Shown: positions 43,038 to 53,738 of the stretch, in pieces
How positions within the stretch are numbered: position 1 is the stretch's first letter
How the letters are laid out: each line of letters begins with the position of its first letter
Notes under the pieces: model-generated
What the model saw: the letters and a program-made list of their open reading frames with translations, nothing else
The model's database searches: none
Told to the model about the DNA's origin: nothing
Made by a program: the position numbers and the translations under genes
Source: Rickettsiales bacterium
GTDB lineage: Bacteria > Pseudomonadota > Alphaproteobacteria > Rickettsiales > UBA998
NCBI GenBank assembly: GCA_024304995.1
Contig: JAMWZD010000003.1
Coordinates: forward strand, 429,988-493,987
Direction: 5' to 3'
DNA length: 64,000 nucleotides

Positions 43038-45956
43038 ATGATACTGGAAGCCAATGTGCGCGGCAATGCAGGTGCGTTTGCGCGGCATCTTCTCAATGGT
43101 CATGATAATGAGCATGTGGAGGTGCATGAGGTGTCGGGGTTCATGTCCGAAGACCTGACACAGGCGCTGAATGAGATTGACGCGATCGCTAAAGGGACAA
43201 AGTGCCATAAATATATGTTTGCCGTGTCGCTCAATCCACCCGTTGATGCCGAGGCATCGGTGGCAGATTTTGAGGATGCGATTGCCACAATAGAGGAAAC
43301 ACTCAATCTCTCCGGTCAGCCCCGCGCGATTGTCTTTCATGAAAAAGAAGGCAGACGCCATGCGCATTGCGTCTGGTCACGCATTGATGCCGAGAGCATG
43401 ACCGCTATTCAACTACCTTTTTACAAAATGAAACTACAGGACATCTCGCGTCAGCTCTATCTGCAGCATGGTTGGGACATGCCGAATGGGTTCAAAGATA
43501 AAAACCTTAGCAACAAGCTGAATATGAGCCGAGAAGAATGGCAGCAGGCTAAGCGCGCAATGGATGATCCGGTCTTGCTCAAGCAAATCTTTGTGGATGC
43601 GTGGGAGCAATCTGATAACCGCCAGTCCTTTGAAGCAGCCCTGCGCGAGCATGGGCTGTTTCTGGCGCGTGGTGACCGGCGCTGTTACGTTGCGGTTGAT
43701 GTAGATGGCAGCATTTATTCACTCAGCCGCTGGACAGGCGCAAAAACCAAAGATATGAAAGCACGTTTTGGCGATGCGGAAGACTTGCCCTCTATTGATG
43801 AGGTCAAAGAGAAAATACAGGAATTGTTACCTGATTCTGTACGCGATACCATCGCCAATCAGAAAGAACAGATGGCACTGCATGCGATGAAGCGCGAGCG
43901 CACACCTGCAGAACTCGTCGATATTATCACCCATCAGCACGCTGTCTTTGACCGCCGCATGATGGAGCGCAGCCTATATCGCTATTTTGATAAACCGGCG
44001 CAGATGCGCAGTGCAATTAACGAACTTATAGCATCAGACAAACTCATACGACAGGAACAACAACGCGGTGGAAAAGTCTATTACACCACCAAAGAAATGC
44101 AGGCACTGGAGCAGACGCTGATAATGCGCGCACAGGCAATGAGCAATACATCGTCACATCAATTACAAAAGCAACCCGTTACTGAAGCGATCACCACATT
44201 TAACGCGCAACTCGCTGCGGCGACAGATGGCAACGCCCGTCTGAGCGATCAGCAACTTGCAGCGATTTATCACCTGACGGATGATAAACAACTTTCATCA
44301 CTTGTCGGTGTCGCCGGTGCTGGCAAGACCACCATCATGCAGGTGGTCAGCGATGCCTATGCAAAGCAAGGCTATCGCGTGCGTGGTGCTGCCCTCTCCG
44401 GCATTGCTGCCGAAGGATTGAAAGAAATCGGCATGAATGCAGGTACGCTTCATGGGCTGGAGATGCAGATCAAGGCGGCAGAAAATATGAAGCGACAACA
44501 AAGCTGGCATTCCCTCTCAACAAAACAGAAAGAGTTTATCAATAACACGCTTCTCAACAAACATGATGTGCTGGTGATTGACGAAGCAGGCATGGTCGGT
44601 ACGCGGCAGATGGAACGTGTCATGGCAATGGCACAGAACGCCGGAGCCAAAGTTATTCTCTGTGGTGATCATGAACAATTGCAATCCATTGAAGCAGGCG
44701 CAGCATTCCGCACCATCATTGAACGAAACGGTTATGCCGATATTAATGAAGTCCGTCGGCAGAAAACGGAGTGGATGTGTGATGCCACGCTTCACTTCTC
44801 GCATAATCGTACCGATCAGGGGCTACAGCTTTATCAAGAGAATGACAACATTCATCTTGTGAAAAACAAATCTGCTGCGATTACACAGCTGGTCAATGAT
44901 TATATGCAAGCGCAGAATGTGCAGCCTGACCAGTCTCGCATAGTGCTGGCTTACACCCGCAAGGATGTGGCAGCACTCAATCGGGCAATTAAAGCCGAAA
45001 TGGTCAAAGCTGGCGTAGTAGCGCCAAAAGATACACCTATCACCATCAGCCGTTATGAACAGGACGCAGAAGTCAGAGAAAAGCAAGGCTTTGCGATTGG
45101 CGACCGCATCATGTTCCGTGAGAATAACAAACAGATGGGCGTGATGAATGGCACATTAGCGACCATCACCAATATTGACCGTCACATTGTTGATGTGCAA
45201 CTGGATAATGGCAAGGCGATACGTTTTAATGCACAGGATTACAATAAATTCCAGCTGGGTTATGCTGCTACCGTTCATAAATCGCAAGGTGTCACAGTGG
45301 ATGAAGCCTATGTACTAGCATCGAAATATTTTGACCGTCATACTTCTTATGTCGCCATGACGCGGCATAAGCATACAGTCAATCTCTACGCTGGACAGGA
45401 TGAATTTAAAACGCAATCGCGTCTGTTCAGCTCACTGAGTAAGGACGGGCATAAACTCTCAACGCTGGATTTTGCGCAGTATCAAAAGCCACAAACCAAA
45501 ATGGGCAACCGCAAAGCACAGCTGCTCAGACAGAAGCAAGCCCTCACCCGCCACCACCGTCAAGAGCGCGAGGTACTTGCAGACGCCCAGAAGCAACGCC
45601 GACAACAGGAGAAGCAAATAAGAAAACAGCAGCTCCCCACCGGTCTACGCGCCATCTGGTCGCATGTCACCGGCAGTGACAGCAAAATACGCGAGAACAT
45701 CAAACAGGACATCGCCAGATGTAACACGCGCGACGCTGCAGAAAAACATGCCCTCCAACAACGCCAGATGCAGGAACGGCAAATCCTCCAACAGCACATC
45801 AACAAATTCAGGCACGATGCAAGGCTGGAGCTGTATGAGTTGCGGCGAAACGTATCGGAGGCAATCGAAAATGGGCGTTTGCCACAAACTGAAACCATGT
45901 CGCAGATGCATACAATGCAACAGTCACAGGGGTTTGAGTATGATATGGGATTATAG
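43038..45956 (+). CDS. Relaxase-helicase for conjugal mobilisation
   Basis: A 972-residue protein. Residues ~1-150 are a relaxase/mobilisation nuclease of the alphaproteobacterial type: GAFARHLLNGHDNEHVEVHE, then the metal-binding His triad H101, H108, H110 in FHEKEGRRHAHCVWSRID. Residues ~400-800 are a TraA/RecD2-like superfamily 1 helicase: Walker A GVAGAGKTT near 423, VIDEAGMVGTRQM, GDHEQLQSIEAG, and YAATVHKSQGVTVDEAYV. The C terminus is basic, Gln/Arg-rich and coiled. It would nick and unwind the element for transfer. No tyrosine is at motif I. No type IV secretion genes sit beside it. Confidence 0.9.
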   Translation: MILEANVRGNAGAFARHLLNGHDNEHVEVHEVSGFMSEDLTQALNEIDAIAKGTKCHKYMFAVSLNPPVDAEASVADFEDAIATIEETLNLSGQPRAIVFHEKEGRRHAHCVWSRIDAESMTAIQLPFYKMKLQDISRQLYLQHGWDMPNGFKDKNLSNKLNMSREEWQQAKRAMDDPVLLKQIFVDAWEQSDNRQSFEAALREHGLFLARGDRRCYVAVDVDGSIYSLSRWTGAKTKDMKARFGDAEDLPSIDEVKEKIQELLPDSVRDTIANQKEQMALHAMKRERTPAELVDIITHQHAVFDRRMMERSLYRYFDKPAQMRSAINELIASDKLIRQEQQRGGKVYYTTKEMQALEQTLIMRAQAMSNTSSHQLQKQPVTEAITTFNAQLAAATDGNARLSDQQLAAIYHLTDDKQLSSLVGVAGAGKTTIMQVVSDAYAKQGYRVRGAALSGIAAEGLKEIGMNAGTLHGLEMQIKAAENMKRQQSWHSLSTKQKEFINNTLLNKHDVLVIDEAGMVGTRQMERVMAMAQNAGAKVILCGDHEQLQSIEAGAAFRTIIERNGYADINEVRRQKTEWMCDATLHFSHNRTDQGLQLYQENDNIHLVKNKSAAITQLVNDYMQAQNVQPDQSRIVLAYTRKDVAALNRAIKAEMVKAGVVAPKDTPITISRYEQDAEVREKQGFAIGDRIMFRENNKQMGVMNGTLATITNIDRHIVDVQLDNGKAIRFNAQDYNKFQLGYAATVHKSQGVTVDEAYVLASKYFDRHTSYVAMTRHKHTVNLYAGQDEFKTQSRLFSSLSKDGHKLSTLDFAQYQKPQTKMGNRKAQLLRQKQALTRHHRQEREVLADAQKQRRQQEKQIRKQQLPTGLRAIWSHVTGSDSKIRENIKQDIARCNTRDAAEKHALQQRQMQERQILQQHINKFRHDARLELYELRRNVSEAIENGRLPQTETMSQMHTMQQSQGFEYDMGL

Positions 45957-46075
45957 TTAAATTATTATCTTTCGATTTTCTCTAATTTGACAGTAATACA
46001 AAATCTAAACAACGATATAAGTTTTCCATAAATATAATTTGACATTACAGTCATGTTATGTTGCAACTATAAGTT

Positions 46076-47179
46076 ATGAAAAAGATACTGATGATATATT
46101 TATGTTTTTTTCTAGCTTTGTCTGGATGTAACAAAGTTGTATCAGCAGTTAGTCAGAATAAAGAGGCAAATATGTATGATAGCGACTCTGGAAAATACGC
46201 TATTGTTGATGTTGTACCTTCCCCAGATGGATCAATTATTGCCGTAACTTATACTCACTCAGACGCTCAGGAAAAACTTATTACGGCTGTGGCATTGTAT
46301 TATTCAAAAACAGGAGAAGTTGAGCATCTTAAAAATCCTACTGGGCATATGCTAATGCATCCAAATTTCTCTTATGATGGTACAAAAATGCTATTTGGAT
46401 ATGCTGTTAAACACGCCACTATACCAGTTAAAATTTCTGAATATGATCTTAATAAAAAAGAACATAGAATAGTTTATTCTCAATTTGATAAAGCAAACTT
46501 TCCAAACTACCCAACCTATGAACCTAACACGAACAATATAATTTTCTTTAGTTTATCTGAGTCCTTTGTGAATTCATATGAACTGATTAAATTAAATCCG
46601 TATACCGGAAAACGTGAAGTTTTAATCAATGCAGATGATGGTTTTTATACAGTTACTCGTCCTTCTTTCACAGGTGAAAATAGCATTATATTTGAAGCAC
46701 TTTCTCCAAAGAATGAAAGCCTATCTGAACAAGTAAAAGAAATTTACAAAACAGATGTAAAAAACCTTGCTTACAAATTTAAAGATAGAAGACTGTCTAT
46801 TTTTGATAGAAAATTAGAGCGCATAAACTATCAAAATAATAGTATATTCACCGCCACTCATAGTATTTCGGCATCTTTAAATGGTGCTATCGCTTATGCG
46901 AATGACATCAAAGCACCCATATATAGCAAAGACAAATCAAAAATTCATCGAGAGTTGTATTTCTATAATAATGGTACGCCAGAACAATTAACATATAAAA
47001 AAAGTTTTGTTGCAGAACCTAAAATTTCTTCTCAAGGTAATGTAATAGCAATGATTGCAGATTTTGAGCAACCAAGAGTTTTTGATGTTTATCTTTATGA
47101 TGTCAAAAATAGAAAAACACTCCGAACTAATATTTTATCATCCATTTCAAAGAATACTATTCTCAAATCAAAAAAATAA
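46076..47179 (+). CDS. Lipoprotein with TolB/PD40-like beta-propeller
   Basis: A 367-residue protein with a lipoprotein signal (MKKILMIYLCFFLALSGC, Cys18). The mature part shows repeated beta-propeller blades: IVDVVPSPDGSIIAVTYTH, LMHPNFSYDGTKMLFGYAV, PTYEPNTNNIIFFSLSES, and FVAEPKISSQGNVIAMIADF, each with the P-x-x-S-x-D/N-G/N pattern of WD40-like PD40 blades. It is AT-rich. It lies 10 bases before the giant RTX gene and may be an accessory surface or periplasmic partner, which is inference. Confidence 0.68.
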   Translation: MKKILMIYLCFFLALSGCNKVVSAVSQNKEANMYDSDSGKYAIVDVVPSPDGSIIAVTYTHSDAQEKLITAVALYYSKTGEVEHLKNPTGHMLMHPNFSYDGTKMLFGYAVKHATIPVKISEYDLNKKEHRIVYSQFDKANFPNYPTYEPNTNNIIFFSLSESFVNSYELIKLNPYTGKREVLINADDGFYTVTRPSFTGENSIIFEALSPKNESLSEQVKEIYKTDVKNLAYKFKDRRLSIFDRKLERINYQNNSIFTATHSISASLNGAIAYANDIKAPIYSKDKSKIHRELYFYNNGTPEQLTYKKSFVAEPKISSQGNVIAMIADFEQPRVFDVYLYDVKNRKTLRTNILSSISKNTILKSKK

Positions 47180-47189
47180 AGGTTAAACT

Positions 47190-50100
47190 ATGTCCAGTCC
47201 AATTTTGAGTCCAGATTACAATTATTTAGAAGAAGGATTCCGTTATGGTAACTGGACAGGTGGTGGGTACTCAGCGGCAGATAATAGTGGTAGCTTTGTT
47301 CCTTATACCTCTCAGCAAAAACTGGTTCCTGCATACGATAATTTTGATGCTGTCTCAAAAGCTCATGATATTGCGTATGAGCAGGCTCAACAAAACTTTA
47401 TCAAAGATATTGCTACCGGACGAGATATATCTGATTCTGTAAAAAGCTTGCAAAATGCTATAACAGTAGCTGATCAAGTATTTGTATCAGCCAATCAAAA
47501 TGTGGTTGCAACTACCGAATGGGGTGAGCAATTGCGTTATACTGGATCTGGTGTAATGAACTTTAAGGCTACAATGCAAACAGCAATTACAGATGAATTG
47601 AACGATTCTAATAGCTCTCTTGCACAAGAATTTGATAGTTACGACACGCCACAACTAAGAAGTGAGTTTCAAACACTATTTAATAAAGCTGAGTTTATAA
47701 GAAACGAATCTCAAAAAGACCCTAGCAATAACGTAATTGAACAATATTCAACTGATATTAATAATTTTGCTAATGAAAACCCACTTTTACAAAGAGTGGG
47801 AAATATTGGTAATGTATTTATGGATGCTGTGTCAGCTGATCCAACTGTAACTTTTGATTTAGTAATTGATGGAGCAATCTTTGGTGGAGACTTGATGCTC
47901 TTTGTTGGTCAATATGAAATAATTAATTTTGCAGGGGAAATTGACCAAACCTTAACTGTTTCTATAGACGGTACCGACTATAATTTATCCAGTTTACTTG
48001 GGAACTTTGAGGATTCATTTAATAGCCTAAAAGAAATGGCTGGCAGTTTATTTTATGCTGCAGAAAATATAAATACTAATAATGCTGTTCTAATCTCAAA
48101 CCAAGAAATAAATGGGGAGCAAAATTTAGTATGGCAAACAATTGACGGGGATATCGTTACTCAAAAGGCAACGCTGGATTCAAATGGAAAACTACAACTC
48201 GTTGAACAAACTGAAATCTACGGGAAGCCTGACGGATCAACATTCAGCTTAGATTTAACATACAATAACTTTGATTCTAATAGTCGTTCAATAGGTCTGC
48301 CTGATATTACTCGATTTGAATTACCAAGTGGCTCTAATGTTGTTGGTCAAATCGGAACCACGTTTGGCTCGCAGCTAGGGCAGTTACTAGGTGGAGATGC
48401 TTTATTGGAACAGATCGGTGCCCGCACCGCTGGAAATTTAATAGGAGAAGCCATTGGTGCTGCATTAGGTGATGTCAGTGAATCTATTCTGGGGTTTGCT
48501 GAGTTTGAAAATGAAAGTGCTTTAGTTGATGCATTTAAAGGCATGATATCATCTGAACATGATTTAGATTTAAGTGCTATTGGCGATGTTACTGCCGCGC
48601 AAGGCATTGCGGTGCTTACCTCCCTTCTTATGGCGGAGGTCTTTGACTCATTAGGACTGGATGGGATTGATGGTCAGGTTATCACGCAGACTACCGCGAA
48701 TATAACCAGTCAATTACTTAGCAATTCATATGGTATTGCAACCGGTGCAACAAAAGTTGTTAATGGTCAAACTGTAGATGTTGGTTGGGCAGACGGATTC
48801 TCGCAAACCGAACTGTTACAAGGGCTACAAGGTGTTGGCGAAGCGATTATTGGAAATTATCTCGCTTCTCAAGTCGTGAATTATGATAATGAAATTGAAG
48901 CATTATTTGCCACAGTCGGAGCAACAGTTGGTGCGTATCTTGCAGCTAATATTCCGGGCTTAACTACCATTGCATCCTTTTTGGGCAACGTTGCTGGCTC
49001 TGGTTTGTATGAGGGATTAGATGCGATTACTGGCGGTTGGCTTGGTGAAACTGTAGAAGATGATCCGTATGTCTATCGTTACGTGACATTTGATCACAAT
49101 ACAAATCTGTATATTGATTCTATTGATAATGAAGTGCGCAAAGAAACAGGAAGCTTTCAGCATGTCGTTGATAATGTACAAAACCTTACTACTACACATG
49201 TAAACACGCTAAATGGCATCATAGGTCGTATTGGCGGAAAAGTTGACGATTCCTTCTTTGATGACCGTGAACCTGTTGGTAATCAGGATGCAAAGTCGGG
49301 GGCATTACGCGAAGGTATTGATTATCGTGAAGGTATAGAATTTTATCACCCATACTATGGGTATCATCATGGAAATGACACCGAAACGGGTCATGACGAC
49401 TATAAAGTAGTTTTGGGTATAGATGACGAGAATTACTATGTTAATGCCAACGGTGATCAGGAGCGACTACTTCGCATCGGTCTTGAATACGAATTGCGTA
49501 ACGTCTCTTTTGTCGGCGGTGACCTTGTTCTTATGAAAGTGCACGAAGACTGGAAAGCTGCACATAATTCATGGGGTGAAGGTGATAAGCTGGCACTTCT
49601 CATGAATGATATTGCAGCGGCAGAAAGTTATCGCAATTATCTGGAGAACACGGAAGAAATTAATGTTCTGAACAATGCGTTGCAAGGCACAGCATTCCAG
49701 TCCACGTGGGCTGCATCTTTCACACAGATACAAACATTAGGATTAAATGAAGGATATCTGGTACAGTCAATTGCTGGTTTAACGCCGGGATCAGTGACTG
49801 ATTTAATGAACACCGCGAATAATTATCTGGCAGCGGATGGTGACGATACCATATTTGGATATGCGGGGAACGACACTATAACTGGGTACGGTGGTAATGA
49901 CATTATTAACGGTGGCTCAGATAATGACAGTATTGTTGCGGGTGCAGGTAAGGATTCTATTTATGGTGAGAATGGGAATGATCATATTATTGCCGGTGAT
50001 GGTGATGACTTCCTGCAAGGTGGTGAAGGTGCTGATACGCTAGATGGTGGTCGTGGATATGACACAGCACTTTACAACTCCGCAGCATCTGCAGTAAACG

Positions 50101-53100
50101 TCACTATGATAGAAGGTGTTGGCAGCTTTGCGGGTGAAGCGTCTGGCGATATTCTCTACAGCATTGAACAAGTATCAGGCTCAAATTTTGATGACACCAT
50201 TACTGGTTCAGATCGTGATGATGTGATTAATGGCTTGGTTGGCAATGATTTACTAGTGTCTAAAATTGGTGATGATACCGTATATGGCTGGGAAGGTAAT
50301 GACACTATTGATGGCGGAGACGGCAACGATTTAATTGCTGGTGAACATGGCAGTGATTTGTTGATTGGAGGCAATGGAGATGATTTATTGCTTGGTGATA
50401 ATGATGTAGTAACACCCAATGGTCAGGACACTCTCCTCGGCGGTAATGGAAATGACACGCTTGTTGGTGGTGCATTAAATGATAGTCTTGATGGTGGCGA
50501 AGGTAATGATGATCTAAACGGTGGCTCTGGTAGTGATACATTGCTTGGTGGTTCGGGTGATGACCTTCTCAATGGCGAGAATGATGACGACTCTATTCGT
50601 GCCGGTGCTGGAAACGATGCTGTCTACGGCAGTAACGGAAATGACATCATTTTTGGTGAAACAGGCCTGAATACTCTCTTCGGTGATTACGGTGATGATA
50701 CCATCTTTGGTGGGGATATGGTTGATTATATCTTTGGCTCTTACGACAATGACAGTATTGAAGGTGGGGATGGCAATGACGTACTTGCCGGTGAGGATGG
50801 TGATGACTTTATCTCGGGTGAAAATGGCAATGATGTTATTTACACAGACGGACCACTTCTGACTTATGGCGCAACGTATGCTGGCAATGACACCGCCGAT
50901 GGCGGCGCAGGAGATGACCTGATTAAAACAGGTGAGCGTGATGACACGGTTATTGGTGGCAGCGGCAATGACTGGCTGTTTGGAGAAAACGGCAATGACG
51001 TAATGTTCGGTGGCAGTGATGATGACACTATGAATGCAGGAGCAGGCAATGACCTTGCTTACGGAGATAGTGGTGACGACAGCATTTTGGGTTATGAAGG
51101 TGACGATACTATCTTTGGCGGTACGGGCAATGATGGGCTGTATGGCTTATCCGGCAATGACAGCATAGATGGTGAAGATGGTGATGACATATTACTGGGT
51201 GACTCTGGTGACGATATTCTCATCGGAAATGCGGGAGCAGATAGCGTTGATGGCTGGTCTGACAATGACTCCATCCTTGGCGGTGCTGGCAATGATACAC
51301 TTTCCGGTGGTGATGGTGATGACACGATTGAAGGTGGTGCGAATAACGATCTGATTTACGGCGATCGTGTAGTAAATGGTATTACGACACCAACTCAGGC
51401 TGAGTTGACAGCGGCATTAGATGTTGCTCCAACATTCAAAAGCTGGGGATTGCTCTATCAGGGTGATAATTATAACGTAAATGCGCTAAAAGCTGCAGAT
51501 CATGAAATGATTGTGATCAACCCGGCTAAAGATGCCCTCGTCTATATTGAGAATAGCGAAATTTACTGGAGCAATACTGAAATTGCTGACATTAAATCTT
51601 CTGGTAAAGAAGTGCTTGGATATGTGAATCTGGCAAAGATTAACACTTCAACAAATGACTGGAATAAAGACTGGACGGATAGCTCAACTGCTCCTGCTTG
51701 GTTGGCAGACAAAGAAACCAATACGGTGTATGAAGTAAATTTCTGGGAAGATGGTTGGGATGATATTGTCTTTGGTCGTGTTCAGCTCATGATTGATCAG
51801 GGTTTTGACGGCACATTGCTGGATGATGTCTTAGAATACTATTTCCGTGTTCCTGACGGTAGCGGAACTGCAGAGATTGTTCAAAATGCTGGACGTATGC
51901 GTGACTTCGTCATTGATATTCGTGATTTTGCGGATCAGGCGATTACGGCGCGTGATGGCTATCTTGACGCATCCAATCGCTTCAAGCTCTTTGTGAATGG
52001 TGCGCCTTATATTATGCAGGATGCGCTTAATACTGAAGATACAAGTGTTGCACTGGCAGATGCCACCAATATCGAATATCTGAATGCAATTGATTATTTC
52101 ATGGCAGAAAACTATATCTCACAAAATCCGCAGTTCCTTACCTATGTGAAAGACGTTTATGGTGATAATGGTGTGCCATTATTATCTATCGACACCGATC
52201 AGGTAACGCAGCAGCAACGTTTGGAAGTCATTAAAACAGCGGTGGATAATGGGTTTATGCCATATACCACAGAAAACACGGCATATGATACGCTAAATGA
52301 CACTTATTATAACGAGCTATTAGCAGATATAGTGAATCAGGGTGATGACGTGATTGATGGCGGTGACGGTGATGACACTATTTCCGGTGCGGCTGGTAAT
52401 GATATTATTACAGGCGGTATCGGCAAAGACATCATTACTCTGGGCGAAGGGAACGATATTGTCCGCTACACAGACACAGTAGAATCCTACTACGATAGTG
52501 GTACTGGTATCAGCTATGATGACGAAATCACTGACTTTGTTCAGGGTGAGGATAAAATTGATCTATCTGCAATGTCTCAATTCACAGACGTTTCAGATTT
52601 TGGAGTCTATAGTGATCCGGGTGTCTACACATCAATCTATGCTTATGGCATCAGCATTGGTTTTTATGGTGATTACACCTTTACCAATGATGACTTTATT
52701 TTTGAAGGTGACACCATCAATGGTGGCGGCACTACTGGTGATGACTTGATACTTGCGACTGTAGGAGCAGAAACAATAGATGGCGATACCGGTAATGACA
52801 CCGTATCTTACGAAAATGCTACAGGTTACAGCAAGGTCAATCTGTTTGATAATAGCCAGAATAACGGCTTTGCCGCTGGTGACATTCTGATCAATATCGA
52901 AAATCTGAGCGGTTCAGACTATGTCGACCAGTTAAAGGGCGATGATGGTAAAAATGAGCTTTATGGTGCAGGTGGCAATGACCAGTTATTTGGTAGTGCA
53001 GAAGATGATACGCTTATTGGTGGATTAGGTGATGACGCACTTTATGGTCAGAACGGCAATGATGATTTGATTGATGGGCAAGGTGCAGACACATTTGACG

Positions 53101-53714
53101 GTGGTAATGGTGTTGACCGTATCAGCTATATTAACGCAAGTATCGGGGTTAATTTAGATTTGACCAACACCTCAATCGCATCAGGTGCGGCAGCAGATGA
53201 TGTCATTATAAACGTTGAATATATGACTGGTTCATCATTCGATGATGTGCTGAAAGGTGACGGATTTGACAATGATATTGATGGTGGCGAAGGTAATGAC
53301 CAACTCTTCGGTCGCGGCGGTAATGATACAATTGAAGGAAATGGTGGAAACGATACACTTTACGGCGGCAGTGGAAATGATGTGATTGCTGGTAAGAACG
53401 GTAATAATGTCCTCTACGGTGAATCAGGCAGTGATGTCTTCCGTTTTGACAACCGATTCCATAACCAAACCAGCAAGAATGAACATGATGAAATTGCTGA
53501 CTTTGAAGATGGCATTGATTTGATTGATTTGTCTGCTTTTATCACTGGCATTGATACAGATGGCGGACTTTCCGAAGCTGGAGAAATTCGTATTAGCTAT
53601 GATAGTGGCACAAATCGCACATATATCATTGCTGATGCAGCATCAGATGATTTCAGTTTCTACATAAACGGTAATTTTGCATCGCAATTGGATAGTTCTG
53701 ATTTTATATTCTAA
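47190..53714 (+). CDS. Giant RTX protein with PLA2-like and GH114-like domains
   Basis: A 2174-residue protein with no Sec signal. Residues ~15-70 (GFRYGNWTGGGYSA, then YDNFDAVSKAHDIAYEQA, H59-D60) resemble the parvovirus-type phospholipase A2 fold. The long middle has Gly/Ala-rich stretches (QIGTTFGSQLGQLLGG; NLIGEAIGAALGD). RTX nonapeptides (GGxGxDxxx) run at ~880-1390. A TM1410/GH114 glycosidase-type domain (SWGLLYQGDNYNVNAL, INPAKDAL, NFWEDGWDDIVF, GFDGTLLDDV) lies at ~1415-1713. Further RTX blocks follow at ~1717-2090, and the end (IADFEDGIDLIDLSAF) resembles the C-terminal region of type I secreted proteins. No type I transporter is in the window. Confidence 0.8.
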   Translation: MSSPILSPDYNYLEEGFRYGNWTGGGYSAADNSGSFVPYTSQQKLVPAYDNFDAVSKAHDIAYEQAQQNFIKDIATGRDISDSVKSLQNAITVADQVFVSANQNVVATTEWGEQLRYTGSGVMNFKATMQTAITDELNDSNSSLAQEFDSYDTPQLRSEFQTLFNKAEFIRNESQKDPSNNVIEQYSTDINNFANENPLLQRVGNIGNVFMDAVSADPTVTFDLVIDGAIFGGDLMLFVGQYEIINFAGEIDQTLTVSIDGTDYNLSSLLGNFEDSFNSLKEMAGSLFYAAENINTNNAVLISNQEINGEQNLVWQTIDGDIVTQKATLDSNGKLQLVEQTEIYGKPDGSTFSLDLTYNNFDSNSRSIGLPDITRFELPSGSNVVGQIGTTFGSQLGQLLGGDALLEQIGARTAGNLIGEAIGAALGDVSESILGFAEFENESALVDAFKGMISSEHDLDLSAIGDVTAAQGIAVLTSLLMAEVFDSLGLDGIDGQVITQTTANITSQLLSNSYGIATGATKVVNGQTVDVGWADGFSQTELLQGLQGVGEAIIGNYLASQVVNYDNEIEALFATVGATVGAYLAANIPGLTTIASFLGNVAGSGLYEGLDAITGGWLGETVEDDPYVYRYVTFDHNTNLYIDSIDNEVRKETGSFQHVVDNVQNLTTTHVNTLNGIIGRIGGKVDDSFFDDREPVGNQDAKSGALREGIDYREGIEFYHPYYGYHHGNDTETGHDDYKVVLGIDDENYYVNANGDQERLLRIGLEYELRNVSFVGGDLVLMKVHEDWKAAHNSWGEGDKLALLMNDIAAAESYRNYLENTEEINVLNNALQGTAFQSTWAASFTQIQTLGLNEGYLVQSIAGLTPGSVTDLMNTANNYLAADGDDTIFGYAGNDTITGYGGNDIINGGSDNDSIVAGAGKDSIYGENGNDHIIAGDGDDFLQGGEGADTLDGGRGYDTALYNSAASAVNVTMIEGVGSFAGEASGDILYSIEQVSGSNFDDTITGSDRDDVINGLVGNDLLVSKIGDDTVYGWEGNDTIDGGDGNDLIAGEHGSDLLIGGNGDDLLLGDNDVVTPNGQDTLLGGNGNDTLVGGALNDSLDGGEGNDDLNGGSGSDTLLGGSGDDLLNGENDDDSIRAGAGNDAVYGSNGNDIIFGETGLNTLFGDYGDDTIFGGDMVDYIFGSYDNDSIEGGDGNDVLAGEDGDDFISGENGNDVIYTDGPLLTYGATYAGNDTADGGAGDDLIKTGERDDTVIGGSGNDWLFGENGNDVMFGGSDDDTMNAGAGNDLAYGDSGDDSILGYEGDDTIFGGTGNDGLYGLSGNDSIDGEDGDDILLGDSGDDILIGNAGADSVDGWSDNDSILGGAGNDTLSGGDGDDTIEGGANNDLIYGDRVVNGITTPTQAELTAALDVAPTFKSWGLLYQGDNYNVNALKAADHEMIVINPAKDALVYIENSEIYWSNTEIADIKSSGKEVLGYVNLAKINTSTNDWNKDWTDSSTAPAWLADKETNTVYEVNFWEDGWDDIVFGRVQLMIDQGFDGTLLDDVLEYYFRVPDGSGTAEIVQNAGRMRDFVIDIRDFADQAITARDGYLDASNRFKLFVNGAPYIMQDALNTEDTSVALADATNIEYLNAIDYFMAENYISQNPQFLTYVKDVYGDNGVPLLSIDTDQVTQQQRLEVIKTAVDNGFMPYTTENTAYDTLNDTYYNELLADIVNQGDDVIDGGDGDDTISGAAGNDIITGGIGKDIITLGEGNDIVRYTDTVESYYDSGTGISYDDEITDFVQGEDKIDLSAMSQFTDVSDFGVYSDPGVYTSIYAYGISIGFYGDYTFTNDDFIFEGDTINGGGTTGDDLILATVGAETIDGDTGNDTVSYENATGYSKVNLFDNSQNNGFAAGDILINIENLSGSDYVDQLKGDDGKNELYGAGGNDQLFGSAEDDTLIGGLGDDALYGQNGNDDLIDGQGADTFDGGNGVDRISYINASIGVNLDLTNTSIASGAAADDVIINVEYMTGSSFDDVLKGDGFDNDIDGGEGNDQLFGRGGNDTIEGNGGNDTLYGGSGNDVIAGKNGNNVLYGESGSDVFRFDNRFHNQTSKNEHDEIADFEDGIDLIDLSAFITGIDTDGGLSEAGEIRISYDSGTNRTYIIADAASDDFSFYINGNFASQLDSSDFIF

Positions 53715-53738
53715 TGGATGTAAATTGAGGAGTAAATT

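Noticed and set aside
49830..51370. Regular short DNA repeats that could be mistaken for a CRISPR or tandem array
   Set aside because: They translate to RTX nonapeptides inside one long open frame; the periodicity is protein-level.
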